Shown here piece by piece: positions 49,854-58,782 of a stretch of DNA of 64,000 bases. The stretch spans positions 124,001 to 188,000 of the forward strand of contig NZ_BMGY01000001.1 of assembly GCF_014640435.1 (NCBI RefSeq), read 5' to 3'. A program made the translations under genes and the position numbers. The notes under the pieces are model-generated. The model ran no database searches and was not told the DNA's origin. It worked only from the letters and a program-made list of their open reading frames with translations. The stretch's first letter is position 1. Each line of letters starts with the position of its first letter. Source of the stretch: Hymenobacter frigidus (GTDB lineage Bacteria; Bacteroidota; Bacteroidia; Cytophagales; Hymenobacteraceae).

Positions 49854-52800
49854 TTATCCCGCCAGCGGCAGCTCGATAAAGAAGTCCGTCCCCTGCCCTA
49901 CTTCGGTTTCAAACCAGATTTTGCCACCGGCACTCTCAATGCCGCGCTTGGCTACGGCCAGCCCAATGCCCGAGCCGCTGGTCTTGGTGGTGAAGTTGGG
50001 CACGAAAATCTTCTCCCGCACTTCCTCAGCAATGCCCGCCCCGTTGTCGCGGATAGTCACCCGAACGCTGCCAGTGCCCAGCGCTTCCAGCGATACGTCG
50101 ATGTGGGGCGCGCGGCCTTCGGGCACGGCCTGCCGGGCGTTTATCAGCAGGTTGTTGAAGGTGCGGACCAGCAGGTTTTCGTCGGCGTACACCAGGTAGA
50201 GGCCGGTTTCGGCGTCGGGCGGCAGGTGCAGGGCTAGGGCGCCGTCGTCGATATCGGGCTGGTGCAGAGCCGCGCAGCGGCGCAGCACGGCGGCTACGTC
50301 CAGCCGCTCGGGCCGCATGGCGGGCAGGTTGGTGAAGGTGCTAAAACTGGTGGCGATGTCGCTCAGCACGTCGATTTGGGTGATGAGCGTCTGGCTGATG
50401 CGGCTGATGAGCTCCTCGGCATTGGGGCGACGCTCGGCAATAGCTTTTTGCAGAAACTGCAGGCTCAGCTTCATCGGCGTGAGCGGATTCTTGATTTCGT
50501 GGGCCACCTGCCGGGCCATTTCGCGCCAGGCCGCTTCTTTTTCCTGCGCGGCCAGCTCGCGCTTGCTGGCCTCCAGCTTGGTGAGCATGGCGTTGTACTC
50601 GCGCACCAGCAGGCCGATTTCGTCGTCGGAGCTGCGGTAGTCCAGCAGCTCATTCTCGCCCGTCAGGGTGGTCTGGGTCAGCTTTTCGGTGATGAGCTTA
50701 AGCGGAGCCGTGAGCTGCCGCGCCGCCACAAACGCCAGCCCCAGAAACAGCAGAAACATCAGCGTGAAGATGTTCAGAATGGTCGTAAACAGCTCCGTAA
50801 GCTTGGTATTCAGCTCTTTTTCCGAATCGAAGAACGGAATGCCGACATAGCCCAGAATCGGCCCGGTGGGCATGGCAATGTCGTCGGTCAGGGCCTCGTC
50901 GTTCGGACGTTGCTTTGGTATTACAGCTCCAGCCATAGGCTTCAGCTTGCTCCCGCTGCCGTAGCCCAGCGCATGGCCCGCCAGGTCGGCCACCACCACT
51001 TCGCCCGCACCTGCCCGCACGGGTAGGTAGAGAGCATTGAACGACAACGAGCCCGCCCGCTCCGTGAGCAGCGCCAGGGGCCGGTTGCGCTCGCGCAGGC
51101 TCACCATTGCTTGCGGGTTGAGCAGCGGCCCCAGCAAGCCGGCATCAAAAATGAGGGGCTGGCTGCTAGCCAGCAGCTCGCCGTGGGCGTCGTAGAGATT
51201 GAGGTCGGTTTCGGTGAGCGCGGCCACGTTTTTGGCCAAGGCCGCCAGCGTGGACCGTGCCGTGGTGTCGGACAGCAGGTGGCGCTGCCGGCGCAGGCTT
51301 TCCAGGGCCAACTGCCCGCGGCGCTCATAGGTCCGGGCCAGGTCGCGCTGATACGAGTCAATCAGCTGGCTGGCCGTAGCCACGCTCACCACCAGCAGCG
51401 GCACCACAATGCCCACGTTCAGCAGCAGTTGAATTCGGGTGCTGAAGTTGAGCCGGGGCACCGCCCGGCCGCGGGCCAGCAGCACCAGCCCACTCAGCAG
51501 CAGCCAGAGAAACGACGACAGCAAGAACTGGAAGGAGAAATTGGCCAGCCAGTCGCTCAGCGAATACGTGGCCGTGGTCACCACTACCGTCCGGTCGAGG
51601 GAGCCGCGCACGGCAAAGTGGTGGTAGCCCTGACGCGGCAGGCCGGTGGTGTAGAGGCGGGGCTCGGCCAGTAAGGCAGTGGGCAAGCGGTTGGCGTAGT
51701 CGAAATCGCCCTCGCTGTACACCAGATGGCCGTGGTTGTAGCCCGCGTAGCTCAGCTCGGTAGCCAGACCCGGCTCGAAGAACTTCTGGTCGACCAGCAA
51801 TTCAGGCAGTACACTATAAGAAGTCAGCTTTTTCAGGGTCAGCTCCACGCGCACCGCACCCAGGGACAGGCCCACCCCGTTCACCCGGTTGCCGGGCACG
51901 GTGATGTGTGCCACGTAGCGCCGCGAGCCAAACGGATTATCTGACTGCACCAAAAATACCCCGGCTTGGTCGGTGGGCGTGGCAATGCGCGACGTGGTGG
52001 CGCGGGCGGCCCGCAGGTTGGGGGTACCCGGTGTGGTGCCCACGGCATCGCCAGCCGCGTCATACAGCGTAATGTTGCTCTCGTATTTGTCGAAGTAGTG
52101 GCTCAGGTACTGCCGGGCAATGCGCTCGCGCACCACTTCGGGCCGCCCAAAGGCCGCCGACAGCGCCCGCCGCACGAAGGGGTCCCCGGCAATCTTCCGC
52201 ATCTGCTCGCTCAGCAGGATTTCTCCTTGAAAATCATTATCGATGAGCAGATTACCGGCCAGGCGCTGCTTATCAACCAGCAGCTGCTTTTCGAAATGCG
52301 CGTAGAGGGCCAGGGCACCCGTGGCCGAGGTTAGGGCCAGCAGCAGCACAATCAGGACCGAAGACTGGTAGGTACTGGCAATTGGCGCAGTCCGCAGGTT
52401 CACGGCGCGCACCAGCGAGGTAAACAGGAGCAGCACCGCCAGCAGGAGCACCCACGGCTGCCCAAACGCCAGCCCCACGCCCAGCACCGGCACCGCCACC
52501 AGCGCGGGGCCCAGCAGCAGCGCCCGCCGGGGCACGTGCTGCAGCAGCGCGCCCGCCACCTGCGTGAGCCCAAAAAAACCCACCAGCCACGCGGCCGTGT
52601 GCAGCAGTACCGCCAGCGCCAGCAATATCCAAGGGCCGGTTACCTGCAGGTTGCGGGTAACATCCAGGCTCAGCTGCGAGCTGCCGAACGCCGTGGTGTA
52701 GTAAGCAAACAGCAGCGCCAGCCAGCCACTAAACGCCAGCCCCACGCCTACCGCCGCCAGGGTTTGCCCTGCCGGCGTGCGCGGGGCGGGCAATCGGGCC

Positions 52801-53753
52801 AGCACGTGGGTGCGACGCCACAGAGCTGCTGCTCCGGCGGCCATCAGCAATAGCAGCAGCGCATCCAGCAATAAATCGCCCAAGGAGGGGGCCCACCACG
52901 CAGCCGCGTACACACGGGGGTCGAATAACGGCAGCTCGATAAACGAATACGGCAGGCCCAAATACAGTAGCCCGCCCCGCAATGCGGCCAGCGGCAGCAC
53001 CAGCGCCGCCACGGCCGCCCAGGCCCGCCCCGCCTGCCACCAGCGCCAAGCCAGCAGCAGCCACCCCAGGGCATAGACCAAGCTGCCCAGCGCCAGCAGC
53101 GCCAAGGGCACGTACTGCCCCGTGAGCGGATTAGGCTGCAGCCGCTCGACAGAAAACAGGTAATGTCCATCGGATGCCTCGAACCGGGCCCGGTTGCTGG
53201 CGGCACTATCGGCCACCACTTTCAGCTCCATGCCCCGAAACAGCGCCTGCTCGCCCCCTTCCCGCAAATAGCGGTTACTGATGCCGTAGCGCCGCTCCAG
53301 GGGTAGATACGTGAGGATGAGATAGGGGCCAACCGTGCGGCGCAGCAGCAAAAAATGCCCCACTGGCGTTTCTATCAGTCGTTCGGCAACGGTGCTGACG
53401 GCTTCGGCTTCTGGCCGCAAGGTGGCGTCGGACCAGTAGCGCAGCACGCCATTTTCGAGCACGCAGGTAGGATAGGTGGTCTGGGCCAGCAGCTTCTCAA
53501 AGCTGTAGCCACCGCGAGGCAGTTGGGCCGCTACGGAATCGGCCTCGCGACGGGCCGTGGTTTCGGCATCACGCACCAGCTGCTGCAGGCGCATTACGTC
53601 GGTGCGCTGCACTACGCCCGGTGCCTGCGCGTAGCGGCTGGCCAAGTAGCCCCCAGCAAAACACAACGTCGCCGCTAATAGCAGCAGCCAAGGCAAGCGC
53701 CGCCACGCGGGCGTTTGAATAACGGAGGAACTCGGGTGCTGAATCGGGTGCAA
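49854..53753 (-). CDS. Large NtrY-like membrane sensor histidine kinase
   Basis: A 1299-residue sensor kinase. It has an N-terminal TM (~17-38), a periplasmic segment (~40-205), a multi-TM block (~208-490), a second extracytoplasmic sensing region, then a final TM (~965-985) and HAMP (~985-1040). The phosphoacceptor is H1085 in AHEIKNPLTPMKLSLQFLQ (NtrY/HPK4-like H-box), with an N-box near residue 1200 (NNLLINARQA), DNGAG (~1232-1236) and FTTKTSGSGIGL. The size and double sensing layout are unusual. No response regulator gene is adjacent, so it is an orphan in this window. The start is TTG 53753; a near -7 element (TACCTTTC, 53757-53764 on the minus strand) abuts it. Confidence 0.88.
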   Translation of the reverse strand: MHPIQHPSSSVIQTPAWRRLPWLLLLAATLCFAGGYLASRYAQAPGVVQRTDVMRLQQLVRDAETTARREADSVAAQLPRGGYSFEKLLAQTTYPTCVLENGVLRYWSDATLRPEAEAVSTVAERLIETPVGHFLLLRRTVGPYLILTYLPLERRYGISNRYLREGGEQALFRGMELKVVADSAASNRARFEASDGHYLFSVERLQPNPLTGQYVPLALLALGSLVYALGWLLLAWRWWQAGRAWAAVAALVLPLAALRGGLLYLGLPYSFIELPLFDPRVYAAAWWAPSLGDLLLDALLLLLMAAGAAALWRRTHVLARLPAPRTPAGQTLAAVGVGLAFSGWLALLFAYYTTAFGSSQLSLDVTRNLQVTGPWILLALAVLLHTAAWLVGFFGLTQVAGALLQHVPRRALLLGPALVAVPVLGVGLAFGQPWVLLLAVLLLFTSLVRAVNLRTAPIASTYQSSVLIVLLLALTSATGALALYAHFEKQLLVDKQRLAGNLLIDNDFQGEILLSEQMRKIAGDPFVRRALSAAFGRPEVVRERIARQYLSHYFDKYESNITLYDAAGDAVGTTPGTPNLRAARATTSRIATPTDQAGVFLVQSDNPFGSRRYVAHITVPGNRVNGVGLSLGAVRVELTLKKLTSYSVLPELLVDQKFFEPGLATELSYAGYNHGHLVYSEGDFDYANRLPTALLAEPRLYTTGLPRQGYHHFAVRGSLDRTVVVTTATYSLSDWLANFSFQFLLSSFLWLLLSGLVLLARGRAVPRLNFSTRIQLLLNVGIVVPLLVVSVATASQLIDSYQRDLARTYERRGQLALESLRRQRHLLSDTTARSTLAALAKNVAALTETDLNLYDAHGELLASSQPLIFDAGLLGPLLNPQAMVSLRERNRPLALLTERAGSLSFNALYLPVRAGAGEVVVADLAGHALGYGSGSKLKPMAGAVIPKQRPNDEALTDDIAMPTGPILGYVGIPFFDSEKELNTKLTELFTTILNIFTLMFLLFLGLAFVAARQLTAPLKLITEKLTQTTLTGENELLDYRSSDDEIGLLVREYNAMLTKLEASKRELAAQEKEAAWREMARQVAHEIKNPLTPMKLSLQFLQKAIAERRPNAEELISRISQTLITQIDVLSDIATSFSTFTNLPAMRPERLDVAAVLRRCAALHQPDIDDGALALHLPPDAETGLYLVYADENLLVRTFNNLLINARQAVPEGRAPHIDVSLEALGTGSVRVTIRDNGAGIAEEVREKIFVPNFTTKTSGSGIGLAVAKRGIESAGGKIWFETEVGQGTDFFIELPLAG

Positions 53754-53927
53754 AAAGAAAGGTATCAGGTCGATGAGTCAGCGGAGCTAGACAATACGGC
53801 CAAAGTAAGCAGGTAATACGCTCAGTGGCGGTTTTCTACGAAAGCGCCCATGCTAACCGGTAAGTCGAAACCGTCCTGTCGAGCGCAGCCTTTGGAATTC
53901 GGCGCACTCGCAAAATCCACGCCTAAT

Positions 53928-53955
53928 AAAAAATGCTGCCCGAGAGCAGCATTTT
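53928..53955 (-). terminator. Terminator of the respiratory operon
   Basis: A 10-bp stem (53930-53939 with 53946-53955, AAAATGCTGC / GCAGCATTTT) with six loop bases gives a T-run in minus-strand RNA, 22 bases after the DUF983 stop. The remaining ~170 bases up to the kinase gene hold only a fragment resembling the palindrome family near 53878-53893. Confidence 0.8.
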
Positions 53956-53977
53956 CAACGTCAGCAAAAACTCGATT

Positions 53978-54376
53978 CTAGCGGGTTAAAAAACGCGGGT
54001 CGAAACGGGCGCCGCCGAATCCGTACAGCATCACGGCCCGGGAGTACCGGAATAAAAGCGGCGTCACAGCCAGCACCGCTACCGCTACTGTAGTGACATA
54101 TACCCACACCGGCGGGTCATGCGCGAAGAAATAGAGCAGAAACCCAATCATCAGCAAAATTCCCGTCGAAAAGCCCGAGCTGATGTACATAGCCCCGTAG
54201 TAAAAGCCCGGCTCGGGCTCGTACGTTTGGCGGCACACTGGGCATTCATCCGGCATTTCCATGAAGCTGAAGCTCAACGCCGGGTGCTTGAACAGCTTAC
54301 CAGTGTGGCAACGCGGACAGCGCAAATCCAGCAATGCCAGTACTGTGGAAGGAATAGCCGTCGCAGGCTGCTCCAT
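53978..54376 (-). CDS. DUF983 domain-containing protein
   Basis: A 132-residue protein. Two CxxC pairs, C20/C23 (CPRCHTGKLF) and C45/C48 (CPVCRQTYEPEPGFYYGAMYISSGFSTG), suggest zinc or another metal. Two TM segments follow (~68-90 and ~95-115). DUF983 proteins are repeatedly encoded with cytochrome oxidase genes and are suspected oxidase assembly factors. It is the last gene of the cluster and shares one base with the preceding 86-residue gene. Confidence 0.88.
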   Translation of the reverse strand: MEQPATAIPSTVLALLDLRCPRCHTGKLFKHPALSFSFMEMPDECPVCRQTYEPEPGFYYGAMYISSGFSTGILLMIGFLLYFFAHDPPVWVYVTTVAVAVLAVTPLLFRYSRAVMLYGFGGARFDPRFLTR

Positions 54377-54636
54377 TAAGCCTTAACCTTGGCAGTCTTA
54401 GGGTGCGTCCGGCGGTACCAGAAGTAGCCCACCGCACCCATCAGGATGTACGGCACGGTCATCATGTACACAATACCTTTGTTAAGGCCGGCCACATCGT
54501 AGTCGTCGCGCTCCTGTCGGGCGGCTTCTATCTGCGACTTACACATTACACATTGCGCACGGGCCGCCAGCGGGGCCAGGCTCAATAACACGCCCAAAAG
54601 CAGGGCAAACGAGGCAGCAAAAATGGTCTTTTTCAT
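54376..54636 (-). CDS. Small membrane protein with CxxC motif in the oxidase cluster
   Basis: An 86-residue protein with a signal peptide (~1-28, ending ARAQ). The mature protein starts with C29-V-M-C32-K, then a helix and one TM segment (~55-75, GIVYMMTVPYILMGAVGYFWY) and a lysine-rich tail. The CxxC exposed right after the cleavage site suggests redox or metal handling during oxidase assembly (inference). It overlaps the DUF983 gene by one base. Confidence 0.8.
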   Translation of the reverse strand: MKKTIFAASFALLLGVLLSLAPLAARAQCVMCKSQIEAARQERDDYDVAGLNKGIVYMMTVPYILMGAVGYFWYRRTHPKTAKVKA

Positions 54637-54676
54637 AACTAAATCAACACGAGGATTGCGGCAAAGTTTCTTGGTA

Positions 54677-55252
54677 TCAGGTATAATACGGCGAAATCAT
54701 GAAATAAACGATGACACCCGTGACCGACACATACAGCCAGACCGGGAAGGTCCAGCGGGCAATGGCCTTGTGCTTGGTGTATTGCCCGGTCAAAGCGAAA
54801 TACAGCGTGAACAGCACCAAACCAACGGTGACAACTGCCAGGCTGATATGACTCAGCAGCAAAAGAAAGTATACTGTCCGAACTGTTCCCACGCCGCCGA
54901 AATGCGTGCTCTCAACCTGCGAGTGGTAGGCTACATAAGACAATAGAAACAAACCACCCAGCGCGAAAGCAGTGCCCATAGAAGCGCGGTGAGCCAGCAC
55001 GTTTTTCTGCCGAATAAAGTAGAACCCAACCAAGAGCGCAACCGCTGTCAGCGAGTTCAGCACCGCATTCACCGCGGGCAACGAATGCAGGTACGCATCA
55101 GCCCCCGAAATTTTGAAGACCCCTTTATAGTAGAATATCACGGCGACCAGCAGCGGTACCACGGCCCCCAACGTGCCCAGGATGATTTTGAAGCGCGTGT
55201 AGTCGCCGGGGGCCATCACCGGCGGGTGCAGTTGGTTAGTGGGGGTGTTCAT
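54677..55252 (-). CDS. DUF420 domain membrane protein (CtaM-like)
   Basis: A 191-residue protein with five TM segments (~30-45, ~60-80, ~92-115, ~125-150 and ~165-188). Three conserved histidines (LHSLPAVN at ~55, VAYHSQVE at ~108 and LLLLSHISLAV at ~134) are typical of DUF420. The Staphylococcus/Bacillus relative CtaM is needed for aa3/cytochrome oxidase biogenesis, consistent with this location. The first codons overlap the upstream SCO-like gene by 17 bases. Confidence 0.88.
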   Translation of the reverse strand: MNTPTNQLHPPVMAPGDYTRFKIILGTLGAVVPLLVAVIFYYKGVFKISGADAYLHSLPAVNAVLNSLTAVALLVGFYFIRQKNVLAHRASMGTAFALGGLFLLSYVAYHSQVESTHFGGVGTVRTVYFLLLLSHISLAVVTVGLVLFTLYFALTGQYTKHKAIARWTFPVWLYVSVTGVIVYFMISPYYT

Positions 55253-55910
55253 AATCGTAAAGCTGTACGGTAACTTCCGTAAGTAAGCGGTCTATTTCGC
55301 GGCCGTCGGTCCCATCGTAGATGCCCCGTATCCGGCGTTGATTGTCGACTAATAACAGCCGGCCAGCGGGGATGTTGGCCGTATACACGGTCCCAGGCAG
55401 TCGCTTAGGGTCGGCAGTGAGGCGAAATTCCTGACGCGCCAGTGAATCAAGCCCGGCACTCGGACCAGTCAGAAAAAACCACTTGCCAGCGATGGTGCCA
55501 TATTGTTCGGCAAGGCGGGTCAGGGCCGGGGCAGTTTCGGGAGCCGCCGCCAGTACAAAGGTTACCAGCCGCACCCGGGGCTCGTGCCGGAATTTCTCCT
55601 GCACCCGCAGTAGCTGACGCGCAACGCGGGCACTAGTCACATCGGGGGTGTAAAACTGGGCAATGTATAGCCCTTTGCCAAGCTCGGCGCTGCTAACGGT
55701 GCGGCCCGTGGAGGCCGGTAGTTGAAATGCCGCGATTTGGTGAAAAACAGTATCGCGCTGCCACTTCCCGCCAACCTGCGTGGAATCCACGCGGTCGGGC
55801 AGGTAAGTTGGCAGCGCGTAACGGTTGGAACCGAAGCGGAACAGGAATAAAAAAGCCAGTACCGGCACTAATAGCAACAGCCCCAGCAAAATAGTTTGAC
55901 GGGGCCGCAT
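55236..55910 (-). CDS. SCO1/SenC-like protein lacking the copper-binding cysteines
   Basis: A 224-residue protein with one N-terminal TM anchor (~8-27) and a thioredoxin-like domain (~55-215) whose layout fits SCO proteins: AELGKGLYIAQFYTPD, LVTFVLAAAPETAPALTRLAEQYG and LLLVDNQRRIRGIYDG. Where SCO proteins have the copper-binding CPxxC, this protein reads TPDVTSAR, and it has no cysteine at all. The family's distal histidine (DHS) is also absent. It therefore cannot load CuA in the classical way and may be structural or regulatory. It lies 3 bases after the subunit IV gene and overlaps the DUF420 gene. Confidence 0.75.
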   Translation of the reverse strand: MRPRQTILLGLLLLVPVLAFLFLFRFGSNRYALPTYLPDRVDSTQVGGKWQRDTVFHQIAAFQLPASTGRTVSSAELGKGLYIAQFYTPDVTSARVARQLLRVQEKFRHEPRVRLVTFVLAAAPETAPALTRLAEQYGTIAGKWFFLTGPSAGLDSLARQEFRLTADPKRLPGTVYTANIPAGRLLLVDNQRRIRGIYDGTDGREIDRLLTEVTVQLYDYEHPH

Positions 55911-55913
55911 CCG

Positions 55914-56258
55914 CTATTTAAACATGTTTTGCATGACTTCGCCGACGAACGAGCCTTCGGTAATCAGGGCTACCAGCAACCATACCAACAGCGACACAGG
56001 CACCAAAATAGTCCAAATCAACCCCTTCGTTTCGTGCTTAAGGTGCATGAACTCTGCAACGATGAAGAAAGCCTTCATAATTGTCAGCACAATAAAGATG
56101 CTGTTGCGCAGGGTGCTCGGGTGCATCAGGAACACGAAGACGAACTCCACGGCCGTAATGCCCACGAGTACCCCAAAAATTTTCCAAATCCAGCCCGTGT
56201 TCGGCTTGGCAATCTCGCCAGGGGCGAGTGTGGGTTCAGTGGTTGCGTTAGCAGACAT
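55914..56258 (-). CDS. Cytochrome c oxidase subunit IV family protein
   Basis: A 114-residue protein with three TM segments (~27-45, ~55-72 and ~82-103) and the usual IFIVLTIMKAFFIVAEFMHLKHETKGL motif of the bacterial COX4/CtaF family. It is an accessory, non-catalytic subunit of the heme-copper oxidase. Its start is 117 bases after the subunit III gene's stop in transcription order, with a palindrome-like stretch between them. Confidence 0.9.
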   Translation of the reverse strand: MSANATTEPTLAPGEIAKPNTGWIWKIFGVLVGITAVEFVFVFLMHPSTLRNSIFIVLTIMKAFFIVAEFMHLKHETKGLIWTILVPVSLLVWLLVALITEGSFVGEVMQNMFK

Positions 56259-56375
56259 AATATTTAGTTGTCATTCTGAGCGGAGCGGAGACCCTTATCA
56301 CGCTCGCGCTGTCCAGAGTTGGTAAGGCAGAGGAGCAAAGCCGTGATAAGATGCTTCGCGCCTCAGCATGACGGA
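56259..56375. repeat. Intergenic stretch with partial members of the palindrome family
   Basis: GTCATTCTGAGCGGAGCGGA near 56270 and CGCGCCTCAGCATGACGG near 56357 are inverted relatives of the GTCATGCTGAGCG core, ~80 bases apart. They could form an imperfect long hairpin between two genes of the oxidase operon and may set a processing or partial termination point. Confidence 0.5.
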
Positions 56376-57149
56376 TTAAACGAGGTAGAAGAAGGTGAAT
56401 ACGAATACCCACACCAAATCTACAAAGTGCCAGTACAGACCGATTTTTTCAATCATCTCGTAGTGGCCACGCTTCTCAAAAGTGCCGTTGGTGGTGGCAA
56501 TGAAGCACCAAACCAGCAAGCACACGCCCGAGAGTACGTGGGTGCCGTGGAAACCCGTGATGAAGAAGAACAAGTCTGCAAACAACACCGGACCGTACTG
56601 ATTCATAGCTAAGTTGGCACCGTGGAACACGGTTCCGTCGGCCATCAGCGTGCCCTCGGTGTGGCCGTGAATGAAGTGGCTCCATTCCCATGCCTGGCTA
56701 GCCAAAAACGTAGCGCCGAATAAGATGGTCCAAAGCAGCCATTTCTGCACGTCTTTCTTATCCATGCGGTGGCCGGCTTCTACGGCCAGTACCATTGTCA
56801 CGGAGCTCAAAATCAGAATCATGGTCATCAAAGCCACGAAACCCAAGGGTACGTTGGCTTCGCCCATGCCGGGGAATGCGTTGAACACGTGGTCCGGAAT
56901 GGGCCACCAACGGGTGCTGAACACAAAGTCTTCAGCCTCACCCGTAAACACCTCGTGCTTGTGGCGAATCATGCCATAAGTGGTCAGGAATGCGGCAAAG
57001 GTGAATGCATCAGACAGCAGGAAGAACCACATCATCAGCTTGCCGTAGCTCGCTTTGAACGGTTCGTTGCCGCCGTCCCAGTTGCCAGTGCGCGGAACGT
57101 CGAGGGTATTGGAAGCAGCGGGGGGCTGCAAAGTGGTCGGTTGGGCCAT
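56376..57149 (-). CDS. Cytochrome c oxidase subunit III (first in the tandem pair)
   Basis: A 257-residue protein with a soluble N terminus (~1-30) followed by five to six TM segments. KLMMWFFLLSDAFTFAAFLTTYGMIRH (~37-63) and FFFITGFHGTHVLSGVCLLVW (~194-214), plus YWHFVDLVWVFVFTFFYLV at the end, are subunit III hallmarks. It lies 21 bases downstream of a second, shorter subunit III gene; such tandem pairs are common in Bacteroidota oxidase clusters. The protein supports subunit I stability and proton uptake. Confidence 0.93.
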   Translation of the reverse strand: MAQPTTLQPPAASNTLDVPRTGNWDGGNEPFKASYGKLMMWFFLLSDAFTFAAFLTTYGMIRHKHEVFTGEAEDFVFSTRWWPIPDHVFNAFPGMGEANVPLGFVALMTMILILSSVTMVLAVEAGHRMDKKDVQKWLLWTILFGATFLASQAWEWSHFIHGHTEGTLMADGTVFHGANLAMNQYGPVLFADLFFFITGFHGTHVLSGVCLLVWCFIATTNGTFEKRGHYEMIEKIGLYWHFVDLVWVFVFTFFYLV

Positions 57150-57170
57150 AGCGGACAGCGTAATGTCGTT

Positions 57171-57758
57171 TTAGTGGTTCAAAAGTAAGAACAAATACAG
57201 GTACAGCCAAAGCCCACCCAGGAAGTGCCAGTACAAAGTGGCGTTGCCGATGGAGAGCATGGCGCGCGAATGCACCTGATACTTAAGGACCCGGCGCAAC
57301 ACAACGGCCAGGAAAACAAGACCCGTAACGAGGTGAAAAGCGTGAACTCCCATCAACACGTAGACGAATGAACCCGACGGATTGGCATCAGCCCCGCCAA
57401 AGTACGTGTTGCCGGCCACCAAGTCGCCGAAGCTGAAGTACTGACCAACCAGAAAGAAGAGGCCTAGCACCAAGGCGATAATCAGGCCGGTTTTTGCCCG
57501 CACAATCTCGTCTTTACGAGCCGATAAAAATGCCCATTGCATGCTGGCGCTACTCAGGGCAATGATGATGGAATTGATGAGCAACGAAGCTGGCAGGTCA
57601 AACTCGCGCCAGTTGCCCTCATCGCGCCGCACAATATAGCCACTCGTGAATGCGGCAAACATCATGACAATGCTGAAAATAAGCAGAACCAGCAGCACCC
57701 GCTTGGGGTGCCAGCCCAACCCAATTTCCTTTTCAGACAAGGTTTCAGAAGGATTCAT
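57171..57758 (-). CDS. Cytochrome c oxidase subunit III (short paralogue)
   Basis: About 195 residues from ATG 57758 (MNPSETLSEKEIGLGWHPKRVLL). The frame is open 16 codons further but without family similarity. Five TM segments are visible. VYVLMGVHAFHLVTGLVFLAVVL (~133-155) and ATLYWHFLGGLWLYLYLFLLLNH at the C terminus match subunit III. It is shorter than its neighbour and has lost most of the soluble N terminus. It is presumably an additional oxidase subunit III-type polypeptide. Confidence 0.92.
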   Translation of the reverse strand: MNPSETLSEKEIGLGWHPKRVLLVLLIFSIVMMFAAFTSGYIVRRDEGNWREFDLPASLLINSIIIALSSASMQWAFLSARKDEIVRAKTGLIIALVLGLFFLVGQYFSFGDLVAGNTYFGGADANPSGSFVYVLMGVHAFHLVTGLVFLAVVLRRVLKYQVHSRAMLSIGNATLYWHFLGGLWLYLYLFLLLNH

Positions 57759-57864
57759 AGAGATGTTATTAATTAATAATAGCCAGCTGTTTGCAGCTGA
57801 TTGCATTTTGGAAACCAGCCCGAGTCATCACTAACCGAGCTAATGTGCTAACAACAATCAAGGG

Positions 57865-58755
57865 CTACATTTTGTCCAACACCAACGCAATTTGTACGAT
57901 GGGTAAGTACAGAAACGAGGCAAACATGATTCGCAGCGCAGATTTTCGCGACTGTGTGCGCATGAGCTGCACGGTGAGCAAGAGGAATAGTACGCCCGCT
58001 ATCACGGCTACCAGGGCCGAAATCCGACCTGAGATATTGAATTCCAATGGGAGTAGGCTCAATGGAATGAGTAACAGCGTGTAAGTCATTATCTGGAATG
58101 CCGTGCGGGTGTCGCGGTTGCCCGGCGAAGGCAGCATTTTGAAGCCGGCTCGCTTGTAGTCCTCGTCGGCCACCCAGGCAATGGCCCAAAAGTGCGGAAA
58201 CTGCCACATGAACTGAATTCCGAAGAGCACCCACGCCTCCACGCCGATGTATCCCGTAGCCGCTACCCAGCCAATGAGCGGCGGCAACCCGCCCGGAATA
58301 GCTCCCACCGCCACGCAAATGGGCGAAATGGTTTTGAGCGGTGTATAAATAAACCCGTAGAGGATGAGCGAGAGCAACGACAAGCCCGCCGTGAGCGGAT
58401 TGAAGCAGTACCAAAGCAAACTGAGACCAGCCACGCCCAGCAACACGCAAAACACCCACGCTTCGGCGGGCGAAAGTATGCCCAGCGGCAATGGCCGCTT
58501 AGCAGTGCGTGTCATTAGCTTGTCGAGTTCCCGCTCGTAAACCTGGTTGATAATATTGGCCGAGCCAGTTACGAGCAGGCCACCCAGCATCACGAGTAGC
58601 GCCCTGGTCCAGCTGAACCCATGCGTGCCCAACAGGTAGCCAATCGCGCTGGAAAACGCCACGGTGAGCGAAAGCCGGAATTTGAGCAGCTGAAAATAGG
58701 CGCGGGCCTTAACCATCAATCCTTGGAATAATTTTGTCGTTTGGCTCATCATCAT
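57865..58755 (-). CDS. ctaB: Protoheme IX farnesyltransferase (heme O synthase)
   Basis: A 296-residue UbiA-superfamily prenyltransferase that farnesylates heme B to heme O. The first prenyl-binding motif is in NIINQVYERELDKLMTRTAKRPLP (~66-89), with a variant ERELD in place of the more usual DxxxD. The second region FPHFWAIAWVADEDYKRAGFKMLP (~186-209) is well conserved. About nine TM segments. It lies 27 bases downstream of ctaA, which uses its product. The 106 bases before the next gene hold nothing decisive. Confidence 0.94.
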   Translation of the reverse strand: MMMSQTTKLFQGLMVKARAYFQLLKFRLSLTVAFSSAIGYLLGTHGFSWTRALLVMLGGLLVTGSANIINQVYERELDKLMTRTAKRPLPLGILSPAEAWVFCVLLGVAGLSLLWYCFNPLTAGLSLLSLILYGFIYTPLKTISPICVAVGAIPGGLPPLIGWVAATGYIGVEAWVLFGIQFMWQFPHFWAIAWVADEDYKRAGFKMLPSPGNRDTRTAFQIMTYTLLLIPLSLLPLEFNISGRISALVAVIAGVLFLLLTVQLMRTQSRKSALRIMFASFLYLPIVQIALVLDKM

Positions 58756-58782
58756 AAGCCAAAGCCAAACGGGGCCGCAAAG

